The position numbers and the translations under genes are program-made. This document shows, piece after piece, positions 36,404 to 44,861 of a stretch of 64,000 bases of DNA. The stretch is taken from assembly GCF_900102505.1 (NCBI RefSeq), contig NZ_FMVT01000001.1:310001-374000 (forward strand), read 5' to 3'. The stretch is from Paracoccus tibetensis. Lineage in GTDB: Bacteria; Pseudomonadota; Alphaproteobacteria; Rhodobacterales; Rhodobacteraceae. Numbering within the stretch: the first letter of the stretch is position 1; each line of letters begins with the position of its first letter. The notes beneath the pieces were generated by a model, which saw nothing but the letters and a program-made list of their open reading frames with translations, was not told where the DNA came from and ran no database searches.

Positions 36404-37615
36404 TTACACGCGCTCAATGATGGTGGCGGCGCCCATGCCGGACGCGATGCAGAGCGTCGCGAGGCCCATCGTCTTGTCCTGCCGCTCCAGCTCGTCGAGC
36501 AGCGTGCCGATGATGATCGCGCCGGTCGCACCGAGCGGATGGCCCATGGCGATGGCGCCGCCATTGACGTTGACCTTGCCGGGATCGACCTGGAAGGCCT
36601 GCATGAAGCGCAGCACGACCGAGGCGAAGGCCTCGTTCACCTCGAAGAGGTCGATGTCCCCGATGGACATGCCCGCCTCGCGCAGGATCTTCTCGGTCAC
36701 GGGGACCGGGCCGGTCAGCATGATGGTGGGATCGGTGCCGATTTTCGCCGTGGCACGGATGCGGGCGCGGGGCTTCAGGCCATGGGCGAGGCCGAACTCC
36801 TCGTTGCCGATCAGCACGGCGGCGGCGCCGTCCACGATGCCCGACGAGTTGCCGGCATGGTGGATATGGCCGATGTGATCCAGGTGGGGGTATTTCAGCA
36901 TCGCCACCTTGTCGAAGCCGGGCATCATCTCGCCCATCTCCTTGAAGGCGGGCTTGAGCTTCGCCAGATCCTCGGCCGTGGTGCCGGGCCGCATGTATTC
37001 GTCGCGATCGAGGATGGTCAGCCCGTTCTGGTCCAGCACCGGCACGATCGATTTTGCGAAGCGGCCTTCCTGCCAAGCCTGCGCCGCGCGCTTCTGGCTT
37101 TCCAGCGCGAGGGCATCGGCCTCCTTGCGGGAAAAGCCGTATTCGGTCGCGATGATGTCGGCGCTGATGCCCTGCGGGACAAAATAGGACTTCATCGCGA
37201 GGCCCGGATCGACGGCGATGGCGGCGCCGTCGCTGCCCATGGGCACGCGGCTCATCATCTCGACGCCGCCGGCGATGTAGCCTGCGCCCGCCCCCGCCTT
37301 GACCTGGTTGGCGGCGAGGTTCACCGCCTCCATCCCGCTGGCGCAGAAACGGTTGATCGAGAGGCCCGGGATCGATTGGTCGAGATCCGAGGCCAGCACG
37401 GCCGAGCGGGCAAGGCAGCCGCCCTGCTCCTTGACTTGGGTGACATTGCCCCAGATCACGTCCTCGACGCCCGGCCCTTCCAGGTTGTTGCGCGCCTTGA
37501 CCGCGTTCAGCAGCCGGGCGGAGAGGGCGAGCGAGGTCACCTCGTGCAGGCTGCCGTCCGTGCGGCCCTTGCCCCGCGGCGTGCGGGCGGCGTCGTAGAT
37601 GAATGCGTCGGTCAT
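36404..37615 (-). CDS. fadA: acetyl-CoA acyltransferase (beta-oxidation thiolase)
   Basis: This thiolase releases acetyl-CoA from 3-ketoacyl-CoA. It has 403 residues, nucleophilic Cys91 (LSINRFCASGMEAVN), the His motif NGGAIAMGHPLGATGA and the C-terminal catalytic Cys in CIASGMGAATI, so all canonical catalytic elements are present (compare the SCP2-type gene at 10.4 kb). The start MTDAFIYDAARTPRG at 37615 follows AGGAGGAACC. It is the first gene of the operon with fadJ. Confidence 0.94.
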   Translation of the reverse strand: MTDAFIYDAARTPRGKGRTDGSLHEVTSLALSARLLNAVKARNNLEGPGVEDVIWGNVTQVKEQGGCLARSAVLASDLDQSIPGLSINRFCASGMEAVNLAANQVKAGAGAGYIAGGVEMMSRVPMGSDGAAIAVDPGLAMKSYFVPQGISADIIATEYGFSRKEADALALESQKRAAQAWQEGRFAKSIVPVLDQNGLTILDRDEYMRPGTTAEDLAKLKPAFKEMGEMMPGFDKVAMLKYPHLDHIGHIHHAGNSSGIVDGAAAVLIGNEEFGLAHGLKPRARIRATAKIGTDPTIMLTGPVPVTEKILREAGMSIGDIDLFEVNEAFASVVLRFMQAFQVDPGKVNVNGGAIAMGHPLGATGAIIIGTLLDELERQDKTMGLATLCIASGMGAATIIERV

Positions 37616-37654
37616 GGTTCCTCCTGTGTCGCGCCGCGGCGCTTGGGGCGGTGA

Positions 37655-37712
37655 CCGGGGGGCTTCGCGCCCCCCGGACCCCCCGCGGGATATTTTTATG
37701 AAGAAGAAGGGG
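37655..37712. repeat. GC-rich palindromic intergenic repeat, copy 5
   Basis: The hairpin CCGGGGGGC-TTCGC-GCCCCCCGG is followed by CCCCGCGGGATATTT, TTA and TGAAGAAGAAGGGG. It faces copy 6 about 130 bp away in the opposite orientation. Confidence 0.75.
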
Positions 37713-37841
37713 ATTAACCCTTCTTCAACCATTCGCTTTTATGGTCGGGGATGCGGTACAGGCTGGGAAGCCGATGACCGCTGAAGGAGAAGTTCCCGGC
37801 TCGGCCGCACTGATGCCGATGGCCCGTGGCCGGGCCGGGAA

Positions 37842-37886
37842 TGCCCTTCTTCTTCACTTAAATATCCCCGCCGGAGGCTCCGGCGC
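37842..37886. repeat. GC-rich palindromic intergenic repeat, copy 6 (inverted partner of copy 5)
   Basis: On the minus strand it reads GGGGATATTT, AAG, TGAAGAAGAAGGGC, the same as copy 5 apart from the three spacer bases. The two lie in facing orientation between the acyl-CoA dehydrogenase gene and fadA, so a long stem of about 25 bp per arm could form. Confidence 0.7.
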
Positions 37887-37923
37887 CTGCCACAGGCAAA
37901 GGCACAGGGCAGGCGCGCCCTGG

Positions 37924-39702
37924 TCAGAACGCTTCCGCTTCCAGCGCCATCACCGGCTCGGCGCCCGAGCGGATGCGCGCGAGATGCGTCGCCGTCATCG
38001 GCAGCTGCCGCGTCATGTAGTAGCGCGCCGTCGCCAGCTTGGTCTTCAGAAAGGCCGCGTCGCCCGTTCCGGCGGCCTGAGCCGCCTGCGCCGCGACGGC
38101 CATCCGGGCCCACATGTAGCCCAGCGTCACATGCCCGAAGAGGTGCATGAAGTCGTAGGAGCCGGCCAGCGCGTCGTTCGGCGACTTCATCCCGCGCTCC
38201 ATGAAGAACATGGCGGCGGCCTGCAGGTCCTTGGAGGCGGCTTTCAGCGGCTCGATGTAGTCGGCCGCGACGGCCTCGTTCGCGGACTGCTCCTTGCAGA
38301 AGGACTTGATCATCTCGAAGAAGGCCATGACATGCTTGCCGCCGTCCTGGGCCAGCTTGCGCCCGACGAGGTCGAGGGCCTGCACGCCGTTCGCGCCTTC
38401 GTAGATCATCGTGATCCGGGCGTCGCGGACGAACTGGCTCATGCCCCATTCCTCGACATAGCCGTGCCCGCCGAGGACCTGCTGCGCGAGGACCGTCGTG
38501 TCGAAGCCCTTGTCCGTGAGGAAGCCCTTGATGACCGGCGTCAGCAGCGAGACCAGCCCTTCGGCGTCCGCGTCGTCCGCGAGGTGGCTGCGGTCGATGA
38601 GATGCGCGCCCCAGAGGGCGAGCGCCCGCGCACCCTCGAGGAAGGAGCGCTGGTCCATCAGGCTGCGCCGGATGTCGGGATGGACGATCAGCGGATCGGC
38701 CGCGCCGTTCGGGTTGGACACGCCGGTGACCGACCGGCCCTGCAGGCGGTCGCGGGCATAGGCGGCGGCGTTCTGGTAGGCCGGCACCGCGCAGGCATAG
38801 CCCTGCAGGCCCACGCCGAGCCGCGCCTCGTTCATCATTGTGAACATCGCGCGCATGCCCTTGTGCAGATCGCCGAGCAGCCAGCCCTTCGCGCCGTCGT
38901 AGTTCATCACGCAGGTCGCGTTGCCGTGGATGCCCATCTTGTGCTCGAGCGCGCCGACGGAAACGCCGTTGCGGGCGCCGAGCGAGCCGTCCTCGTTCAC
39001 CAGGAACTTCGGCACGATGAAGAGGCTGATGCCCTTGGTGCCCTCGCCCCCGCCCGGGGCCTTGGCCAGCACGAGGTGGATGACGTTCTCGGCCATGTCG
39101 TGATCGCCGGCCGAGATGAAGATCTTCTGGCCCGTGATCAGGTAGCTGCCGTCCTCCTGCGGCTCTGCCTTGGTGCGCAGCAGGCCGAGGTCGGTGCCGC
39201 AATGCGGCTCGGTCAGGTTCATCGTGCCGGTCCAGTCGCAGCTGACCATCTTCGGCAGATAGGTGCGCTTCTGCGCGTCCGTGCCATGGGCGTGGATCGC
39301 CGAATAGGCGCCGTGCGTCAGGCCCTGGTACATGTTGAAGGCCATGTTCGCCGACACGAACAGCTCGCCCGTCGCGACGCCGATCACGTAGGGCATGCCT
39401 TGCCCGCCATATTCGGGGTCGCAGTCGAGCGCGGTCCAGCCGCCCTCCTTCACCTGTGCGAAGGCGGCGCCGAAGCCGTCCGGCGTGCGGACGACGCCGT
39501 TTTCCAGCCGGCAGCCCTGGCTGTCGCCGACGCGGTTCAGCGGGGCCAGGACCTCGGCGGCCAGCTTGCCGGCGGCCTCCAGCACGGCCTCGGTGAAGTC
39601 GCGGTCGAGATCCTCGTGGCCGGGCAGACCGGTTGCGGGCAGGTTCAAGACGTCGTGCAGCACGAATTGCAAGTCGCGGATCGGGGGCTCATAGATCGGC
39701 AT
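37924..39702 (-). CDS. acyl-CoA dehydrogenase (long form, DmdC-like subfamily)
   Basis: This FAD enzyme introduces the alpha-beta double bond in acyl-CoAs. It has 592 residues, about 200 longer than the classic 380-residue type because of a C-terminal helical extension, as in the 3-methylmercaptopropionyl-CoA dehydrogenase (DmdC)-like clade. Visible signatures are [15 protein letters not shown] (near 160), [17 protein letters not shown] and the active-site Glu region [16 protein letters not shown] (near 440). It starts 3 bp after the MerR gene stop, with AGGATAA as ribosome-binding site, so it is probably in the same transcript as merR-1 and regulated by it. Substrates may be fatty acyl-CoAs or other acyl-CoAs. 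Confidence 0.92.
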   Translation of the reverse strand: MPIYEPPIRDLQFVLHDVLNLPATGLPGHEDLDRDFTEAVLEAAGKLAAEVLAPLNRVGDSQGCRLENGVVRTPDGFGAAFAQVKEGGWTALDCDPEYGGQGMPYVIGVATGELFVSANMAFNMYQGLTHGAYSAIHAHGTDAQKRTYLPKMVSCDWTGTMNLTEPHCGTDLGLLRTKAEPQEDGSYLITGQKIFISAGDHDMAENVIHLVLAKAPGGGEGTKGISLFIVPKFLVNEDGSLGARNGVSVGALEHKMGIHGNATCVMNYDGAKGWLLGDLHKGMRAMFTMMNEARLGVGLQGYACAVPAYQNAAAYARDRLQGRSVTGVSNPNGAADPLIVHPDIRRSLMDQRSFLEGARALALWGAHLIDRSHLADDADAEGLVSLLTPVIKGFLTDKGFDTTVLAQQVLGGHGYVEEWGMSQFVRDARITMIYEGANGVQALDLVGRKLAQDGGKHVMAFFEMIKSFCKEQSANEAVAADYIEPLKAASKDLQAAAMFFMERGMKSPNDALAGSYDFMHLFGHVTLGYMWARMAVAAQAAQAAGTGDAAFLKTKLATARYYMTRQLPMTATHLARIRSGAEPVMALEAEAF

Positions 39703-39705
39703 GGC

Positions 39706-40116
39706 TTATCCTGTCGGCTGTTCAAGGGTGGCGTCATCGGGCACGGCGGCCAGGCGGGTCTCGGCGTCGGTCAGCTGGGACTTCAGTTCGACGATGGCCT
39801 CGCGCAGCTCCGCATATTGCCGCTCCATGTCGTCCAGCCGGTCGCGCGCGATGGCGATGGTGGCGGCGATCTGGGCGCGGTTGCCGCTGCCCGGCTCGTA
39901 GAGCTCCAGCAGCTGGCGGATCTGCTCGAGGCTGAAGCCAAACCGCTTGCCGCGCAGGATCAGGATCAGCCTCGCCCGGTCGCGCCGGTCGTAGAGGCGA
40001 TGCTGACCGCGGCGTTCGGGGAATATCAGCTCGCGCGCCTCGTAGAAGCGAAGCGTGCGCGGGGTGACGTCGAACGCCTCGCACATCTGGCGGATGGTCA
40101 TCAGCTCGTCGGACAT
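39706..40116 (-). CDS. MerR-family regulator 1 (beta-oxidation type)
   Basis: This 136-residue protein has an N-terminal MerR winged helix (MTIRQMCEAFDVTPRTLRFYEARELIFPERRGQHRLYDRRDR) followed by a long dimerisation coiled coil (about 75-125). There is no C-terminal metal-binding Cys pair, so it belongs to the LiuR-like acyl-CoA-catabolism branch. The start at 40116 has AGAGG eight bases before it. It shares an operon with the acyl-CoA dehydrogenase, and its own promoter contains an ACGT-type palindrome inside a 20-bp spacer (see 40165-40196). A paralogue lies directly upstream. Confidence 0.9.
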   Translation of the reverse strand: MSDELMTIRQMCEAFDVTPRTLRFYEARELIFPERRGQHRLYDRRDRARLILILRGKRFGFSLEQIRQLLELYEPGSGNRAQIAATIAIARDRLDDMERQYAELREAIVELKSQLTDAETRLAAVPDDATLEQPTG

Positions 40117-40164
40117 TGGTCTGCCTCTCTCCTCCTCGATCCCGGCGGTCCGTCCTTGCCCCTG

Positions 40165-40196
40165 AATATAGGCCAAGTTGACGTGAACGTAAGCAA
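40165..40196 (-). promoter_or_regulatory. MerR-type promoter with palindrome in a 20-bp spacer
   Basis: Read on the minus strand: -35 TTGCTT (40191-40196), a 20-bp spacer, then -10 TATATT (40165-40170). The palindrome-like CTTACGTTCACGTCAA (40178-40193) overlaps the -35 box and fills most of the spacer. An over-long 19-20 bp spacer holding the operator is the hallmark of MerR-activated promoters, and ACGT-NN-ACGT symmetry is the style of LiuR-like MerR regulators. It lies about 50 bp upstream of merR-1 and would drive merR-1 and the acyl-CoA dehydrogenase. Confidence 0.65.
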
Positions 40197-40240
40197 GACG
40201 CGGCGTCACGCCGGGGCCGCCGTCGCGTCAGGGCGCGGGT

Positions 40241-40621
40241 TCAGGACATGGACTTTAGCTCGGCCAGAGTGGTGTCGCGCAGCTGCGCCAGGTCCGAGCG
40301 CGCCGCCTGCAGATCGGCGATTTGCTGGTCGAGCACCGCAAGCTGGCGCCCCGCCATGTCGATCCAGACCTGGTACTGCTCGCGCGAGCCCTGCTTGTCG
40401 TAGATCTGCAGCCATTGCCGGATCTCCTCGAGCGAGAAACCGAAGCGGCGGCCGCGCAGGATCAGCGTCATTCGCGCGATCTCGCGCGGGCCGTAGAAGC
40501 GGGAGCGGCCTTCCTTGCGGGGCGTCAGCAGCTCAATATACTCGTAGTAGCGCAGGGTGCGCGGCGTCACGTCGAAGCGCGCGCACATGTCCTTGAAGCT
40601 GATCTGCTGGCTATCCGGCAT
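40241..40621 (-). CDS. MerR-family regulator 2 (paralogue of regulator 1)
   Basis: This 126-residue protein has the same layout: MerR winged helix (ISFKDMCARFDVTPRTLRYYEYIELLTPRKEGRSRFYGPREIARM) and a C-terminal coiled coil (about 80-120). The helix-turn-helix is clearly similar to merR-1 (CxxFDVTPRTLRxYE), which suggests a tandem duplication with later divergence. It is divergent from the thioesterase gene at 40.77 kb. A related ACGT-type site (40644-40659) lies upstream. Confidence 0.88.
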   Translation of the reverse strand: MPDSQQISFKDMCARFDVTPRTLRYYEYIELLTPRKEGRSRFYGPREIARMTLILRGRRFGFSLEEIRQWLQIYDKQGSREQYQVWIDMAGRQLAVLDQQIADLQAARSDLAQLRDTTLAELKSMS

Positions 40622-40643
40622 TCACCGTCCTCTCCGTGCTCTC

Positions 40644-40659
40644 CTGACGTCAAGGTAAG
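40644..40659. promoter_or_regulatory. second candidate MerR-type operator
   Basis: Read on the minus strand, CTTACCTTGACGTCAG agrees with the merR-1 operator CTTACGTTCACGTCAA at 13 of 16 positions. It lies in the divergent promoter region between merR-2 and the thioesterase gene, so it could control both. No clear -10 box was recognised. Confidence 0.45.
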
Positions 40660-40766
40660 GGTAACCGCCGCTTTTCTCAACCGAATGTCGCGGCGGGGGC
40701 GTCGGGGGTTGAGACTGGCGCGCCGGCGGCGCTAAGTGTGGACCAGCCACAGCTGCGGAGACGGGC

Positions 40767-41222
40767 ATGACCGAGACAGGCGAGGGCGCCGCCGAAGCAC
40801 CGAGCGCGGCCGACCAGGCGCGCATCGCGCAGCAGTTCATCGAGGCCATTCCCCATGCGCGCGCCTTGGGGATGCGGATCGACGAGATCGGCGCGGGGCG
40901 GGCCGTCATCTCGATGCCTTGGGCGCCGCATCTGGTGGGCGATCCGCGCAGCGGGGTGATTCATGGCGGCGTCGTCTCGGCGCTGATGGACACCTGCTGC
41001 GGCGCTGCCGTCCTGGCCCATCCGACGCAGCCGCGATCCACCGCGACGATCGATCTTCGGATCGACTACATGCGCTCGGCCACGCCGGGCCAGCGGATCA
41101 CGGCACGGGCCGAGTGCTACCACATGACCCGCTCGGTCGCCTTCTTGCGCGCCGTCGCGCTGGACGAGGATGGCGAGAACCCCGTTGCCGCCGCCACCGG
41201 CGCCTTCACCGCGGAGCGCTGA
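40767..41222 (+). CDS. PaaI-family hotdog thioesterase 1
   Basis: This 151-residue hotdog-fold acyl-CoA thioesterase has a PaaI-like core: [22 protein letters not shown] (about 63-85, with the His-Gly-Gly and catalytic Asp region) and [22 protein letters not shown]. It would hydrolyse acyl-CoA esters and recycle CoA. It is divergent from the MerR pair and starts an operon with a second thioesterase 1 bp downstream. The substrate is unknown. Confidence 0.85.
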   Translation: MTETGEGAAEAPSAADQARIAQQFIEAIPHARALGMRIDEIGAGRAVISMPWAPHLVGDPRSGVIHGGVVSALMDTCCGAAVLAHPTQPRSTATIDLRIDYMRSATPGQRITARAECYHMTRSVAFLRAVALDEDGENPVAAATGAFTAER

Positions 41223-41223
41223 G

Positions 41224-41724
41224 ATGGCCGACCGCAACGAGCCCTTGCACCAGATCAAGTCACGCCGGGACTCGGCGCTGAACGCCCTCGTCTCGGGCGT
41301 GCCCTACATGACCTGGCTCGGCATTCGCTTCGACCGCCGCGGGGACGAGCTGACCGCGATCCTGCCCTTCGACGAGAAGCTGATCGGCAACCCGCTGCTG
41401 CCCGCGATCCATGGCGGCGTCACCGCCGCCTTCCTCGAGGTGACGGCGATCATCGAGCTGGCCTGGACCGCCATGTGGGAGGACCTGGAATCGGGCCGCA
41501 TCGCGCCCGACGCCGCCGTGGAGGGCAGCCTGCCGCGGCTGCCCAAGACAATCGACTTCACCGTGGACTACCTGCGCTCGGGCCTGCCGCGGGACGCCTA
41601 CGCGCGGGCGCGGGTCGTCCGCTCGGGGCGGCGCTATGCCAGCGTGCATGTCGAGGCATGGCAGGACAACCGCGCGCGGCTGATCGCGCAGGCCACCGGG
41701 CATTTCCTGATGCCGCAGCCGTGA
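41224..41724 (+). CDS. PaaI-family hotdog thioesterase 2
   Basis: This 166-residue hotdog-fold protein is related to its upstream neighbour (PAIHGGVTAAFLEVTAIIELAW and TIDFTVDYLRSGLPRDAYARA line up with the same motifs), with Glu in place of the neighbour's Asp in the hotdog helix. The pair probably arose by tandem duplication, and the two chains may form a heteromeric enzyme. The ATG at 41224 lies 1 bp after the preceding stop. Its stop overlaps the GTG start of the MATE gene (GTGA). Confidence 0.82.
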   Translation: MADRNEPLHQIKSRRDSALNALVSGVPYMTWLGIRFDRRGDELTAILPFDEKLIGNPLLPAIHGGVTAAFLEVTAIIELAWTAMWEDLESGRIAPDAAVEGSLPRLPKTIDFTVDYLRSGLPRDAYARARVVRSGRRYASVHVEAWQDNRARLIAQATGHFLMPQP

Positions 41725-43019
41725 CGGCCCTGACCCATCGCAGGGTCCTGAACATCGCGATCCCCATCGTCCTGTCGAACCTGACGGTCCCGATCCTGGG
41801 ACTGGTCGATACCGGGGTGGTCGGCCAGCTGGGCCAGCCCGAGGCCATCGGTGCCGTCGGCATCGGCGCGGTCATCCTGACCTCGGTCTACTGGGTCTTC
41901 GGCTTCCTGCGGATGGGCACGTCCGGCCTTGTCGCGCAGGCGCATGGCGCCGGCGATCCGGCCGAGGTCGGCGGCCACCTGATCCGCGCGCTGGGCATCG
42001 CGGCGCTGGCGGGCCTTGCGTTGATCGTGCTTCAGGTGCCGGTCATCCGGGCCGCCTTCCAGCTCGCCCCCGCCTCGGAGGGGGTGGAGACGCTGGCGCG
42101 CGACTATCTGGCGATTCGCATTTGGGGGGCGCCGGCGACGATCGGCCTCTATGCGCTGACCGGCTGGCTGATCGCGGTCGAGCGGACGCGGGCGGTGCTG
42201 GGCCTGCAACTGCTGCAGAACGGCCTGAACGTGGCGCTGGACCTGTGGTTCGTCCTCGGCCTCGGGCTGGGGGTTGCCGGCGTGGCCTGGGCAACGCTGG
42301 CCGCCGAGCTGGCGGGTCTGGCGCTTGGGCTGTGGCTGGCGCGGCACCTGCTGGCGCGGGGGCTGCGGGCGGCCGGGCTGATGGCCTCGGACAAGCTGGC
42401 GCGGCTCTGGCGGGTGAACAGCGACATCATGATCCGCTCGGTCCTGCTGCAGGGCTGCATGACCAGCTTCCTCTTCCTGGCGGCGGGGCAGGGGGACGTG
42501 CCGCTGGCCGCCAACCAGGTGCTGCTGCAGTTCCTGGCGCTGACCGCCTTCGCGCTGGACGGCTTCGCCTTCGCCGCCGAGAGCCTCGTCGGCCAGGCGG
42601 TCGGCGGCCGGCAGCCGCAGGCGCTGCGGCGGGCCGCGCGGCTGACCTCGGGCTGGGGCCTCGGCGGCGCGCTGCTGCTCGGCGCGGCCTTCCTGCTGGC
42701 CGGCGGGCCGGTCATCGACCTGCTGACGACGTCGCCGGAGGTGCGGGCCGAGGCGAGGCTCTACCTGCCCTGGCTCGCCATCGCGCCGCTGATCTCGGTC
42801 GCCGCCTGGATGCTGGACGGCATCTTCATCGGCGCCACCCTCACCCGCGAGATGCGCAACGCGATGATCCAGTCCGTCGCGATCTTCGTCCTGGCCGTCC
42901 TGATCCTGCCGCCCGTGATGGGCAATCACGGCCTCTGGTCGGCGCTGATGCTGCTGAACACGGCGCGGGCAGTGACGCTGTGGCGGCTCTGGCCGCGCGT
43001 CGAGGCGGCGGCCAGATGA
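41721..43019 (+). CDS. MATE-family multidrug/toxin exporter
   Basis: This inner-membrane antiporter of the MATE/NorM family has 432 residues and 12 hydrophobic segments in two similar halves (RRVLNIAIPIVLSNLTVPILGLVDTGVVGQLG at the start of the first; a matching RLWRVNSDIMIRSVLL start of the second near 230). The start is a GTG overlapping the thioesterase stop; no ATG precedes the first helix, so the frame and coupling support GTG. It belongs to the two-thioesterase operon. What it exports is not evident. Confidence 0.9.
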   Translation: MTALTHRRVLNIAIPIVLSNLTVPILGLVDTGVVGQLGQPEAIGAVGIGAVILTSVYWVFGFLRMGTSGLVAQAHGAGDPAEVGGHLIRALGIAALAGLALIVLQVPVIRAAFQLAPASEGVETLARDYLAIRIWGAPATIGLYALTGWLIAVERTRAVLGLQLLQNGLNVALDLWFVLGLGLGVAGVAWATLAAELAGLALGLWLARHLLARGLRAAGLMASDKLARLWRVNSDIMIRSVLLQGCMTSFLFLAAGQGDVPLAANQVLLQFLALTAFALDGFAFAAESLVGQAVGGRQPQALRRAARLTSGWGLGGALLLGAAFLLAGGPVIDLLTTSPEVRAEARLYLPWLAIAPLISVAAWMLDGIFIGATLTREMRNAMIQSVAIFVLAVLILPPVMGNHGLWSALMLLNTARAVTLWRLWPRVEAAAR

Positions 43020-43043
43020 CGGCAAGGGATTAATTGCAGAACG

Positions 43044-44216
43044 TCAAGCACTCTGGCCTTCGGCCGCTCGGCGCTGCAGGAGGTCGCGATAGAGATTGGC
43101 GTGCATCTTGCCGATTTCACTCCACGAACTCCCGACGCCTGCATCGCCGGCAGGCTTTCGGCCGACGCCATCTGCAAGTTGCTTGGCGAGTGCTGCTTGA
43201 TCGCCTGCGGGAAAGAGCGCGCCGACGTCATCTGAAATCTCATCGCTGAATGCCCCAAGGTCTGAGGCGATGATCCACTTCTTGTATCCCTTGACTGTAT
43301 AATAAACACCGCTTGCATCGATCTTCTTGTAGGGAAAGATAAAGCTGTCCGCTTCTTCGAAAAGCTCCGCCATTTCCTGATGGCTCAGCCGCTTCGTCCG
43401 CCATTCCAGAGTATCTGCGACGCCCAGGTGTTCTGCTCTCGCTCGCAATGCATCCGTATCCATGAAAGGCTCGCCGGCAACAATCACACGGAATCGAGCG
43501 CGTTGAATTGGATCCATGGTCGCGAGCGCATCTACTAGCGTATCCAGTCCTTTATAATCTTGGAGACGGCCGAACAGCACATAGGTCCATCTGGAACTCT
43601 TATGCGGAAATGATCTGACGTTCGTTTGTGCTGGCAAAGGCAACGGTCCGTGCGGAATGACAGTAATATCCTTGCTGGGCACTCCATCCGCAACAAGCGC
43701 ATCTTTTGCCCGTCTCGTATGCACGATGAGGTGATCAACCGCATTCAGCGCCGTCTTGTAGCCGTATCTTTGCGCTCTCGACGTGGGATTCCCGTTGAAG
43801 GGGGTCGAGTCGTGCACCGTCAGGACAATCGGCATCCGCGACCGGATCTTCTTGATTGCCAACAGATCCACCACAGAGAGAACGAGCCATTGAAAGTGGA
43901 GCACGTTAAACATTTCACGTCGGCAAAGACGGATCAGACGTTGTGTCGAGGCAACGTGTGACAGGCCCTTCCTTATCTTGACCGGAAAACCGGCCTGCTT
44001 CGCAGACTGCTCGATACCCGGATAGTAGATCGGATAAACCACATCGGTCGGGATCTCGTTCAACAATTCTGCCTTGTTGCTTCGAGTTGCCCAGGCAGCC
44101 GATATTCCTGATTCCTGCAGGCCGCCTGTGAGAGCTGCATCATAGGGACCTGTAAAAACGGCAGGATCAACTAGGAGTACGCGTGGCTTATCTGCTGGAC
44201 TTTTATCACCTGTCAT
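43044..44216 (-). CDS. family-4-type glycosyltransferase
   Basis: This 390-residue GT-B glycosyltransferase has an N-terminal acceptor domain (PRVLLVDPAVFTGPYDAAL; VLHFQWLVLSVVDLLAI; VLTVHDSTPFNGNP near 140) and a C-terminal nucleotide-sugar domain (YVLFGRLQDYKGLDTLVDAL near 220; FIFPYKKIDASGVYYTVKGY near 300, the acidic-x7 region that binds the donor). It ends DVGALFPAGDQAALAKQL. GC content and codon use are clearly below the neighbours, and the gene stands alone next to a decayed ATPase fragment, so it was probably acquired by transfer. It probably makes a surface or exopolysaccharide glycan; donor and acceptor are unknown. Confidence 0.85.
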   Translation of the reverse strand: MTGDKSPADKPRVLLVDPAVFTGPYDAALTGGLQESGISAAWATRSNKAELLNEIPTDVVYPIYYPGIEQSAKQAGFPVKIRKGLSHVASTQRLIRLCRREMFNVLHFQWLVLSVVDLLAIKKIRSRMPIVLTVHDSTPFNGNPTSRAQRYGYKTALNAVDHLIVHTRRAKDALVADGVPSKDITVIPHGPLPLPAQTNVRSFPHKSSRWTYVLFGRLQDYKGLDTLVDALATMDPIQRARFRVIVAGEPFMDTDALRARAEHLGVADTLEWRTKRLSHQEMAELFEEADSFIFPYKKIDASGVYYTVKGYKKWIIASDLGAFSDEISDDVGALFPAGDQAALAKQLADGVGRKPAGDAGVGSSWSEIGKMHANLYRDLLQRRAAEGQSA

Positions 44217-44557
44217 ATTCCGCCGCCTTCAATTCTGTCGGCAACATCTGAACTCTCCAATACTAACTGAATGCACTTCGGGCGACGGTTGTGAACAGGT
44301 TAATCATACATCAAGCCGGCGAAGGCCACATCAGCAAACCTGCTCATTGAAGTTTTCTTGATGCTGGTAATGGTTGTGAATATTGGCAAAAACCACGTCC
44401 ACTACATCCCCGAGTTGAAGTTGTCGTCTTTGACGGTTTACATCAGATTAGTCGCGCAGGCCGTGGCTAATCCCGTTAAGACCGCGCTTGTCATCAACGC
44501 GTGGTCTGCCGTCAAACGCTGCTCCGCTTCTGCGCCGTTGGATTAGGCGCGGGCAGA
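44217..44557. other. low-GC gene-free stretch
   Basis: This stretch contains only short chance frames with poor start sites, no strong hairpin and no similarity I recognise. GC is well below the window average, like the flanking glycosyltransferase gene. The segment nearest 44557 may hold further unreadable remains of the ATPase pseudogene. Confidence 0.5.
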
Positions 44558-44861
44558 CTAATCAAGCTCGTTGATGGTGAAGGGGTTGCCGACCAGCCGC
44601 GTCATGTTGTGCTCCAGGCCACGTCCGGAGTGGGCGCCCGGCCAGTCGAACTGGCAGCCGACAACCGCGAAGCGCGCTGCTTCGCTTGTTGCGTCGTTAA
44701 CGGTGTTTGTCGTTCCATCGAGATCGTCGAGACACCTCGTCCAGCGCGTCTTTCCGATGCTGGGCCGCTCGTCGAGGATCGCCGGAGGAAGGCGAAAGCC
44801 GACATGTCCCTCGCGAAGGAAGCGACCTTCGCGGAATGCTAGTCTCCGAGTGCGCGCTACC
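44558..44861 (-). pseudogene. AAA ATPase remnant
   Basis: Read on the minus strand, a frame without an ATG gives ILDERPSIGKTRWTRCLDDL, then TTNTVNDATSEAARFAVVGC, and finally LVGNPFTINELD and a TAG stop. This follows the layout of an AAA/Lon-like ATPase: a Walker A region (normally GPPGIGKTRW, here ERPSIGKTRW) and, some 65 residues later, Walker B (normally V/I-V-I-D-E-hydrophobic-D-K, here FTINELD, directly followed by the stop). The altered P-loop, premature stop, missing start and missing C-terminal half mark it as a pseudogene. Its 5' end is lost at the glutamine-synthetase-like gene. Confidence 0.65.

Noticed and set aside
34164-36878. 904-codon + strand frame opposite fadJ
   Set aside because: Shadow of fadJ; low-complexity composition and no ribosome-binding site or domain.
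37741-40596. 951-codon + strand frame opposite the acyl-CoA dehydrogenase and MerR genes
   Set aside because: Crosses several real genes on the other strand and has no recognisable domain.
44358-44546. 62-codon + strand frame in the low-GC gap
   Set aside because: No ribosome-binding site, no conserved feature, and it ends in the region of the ATPase remnant.
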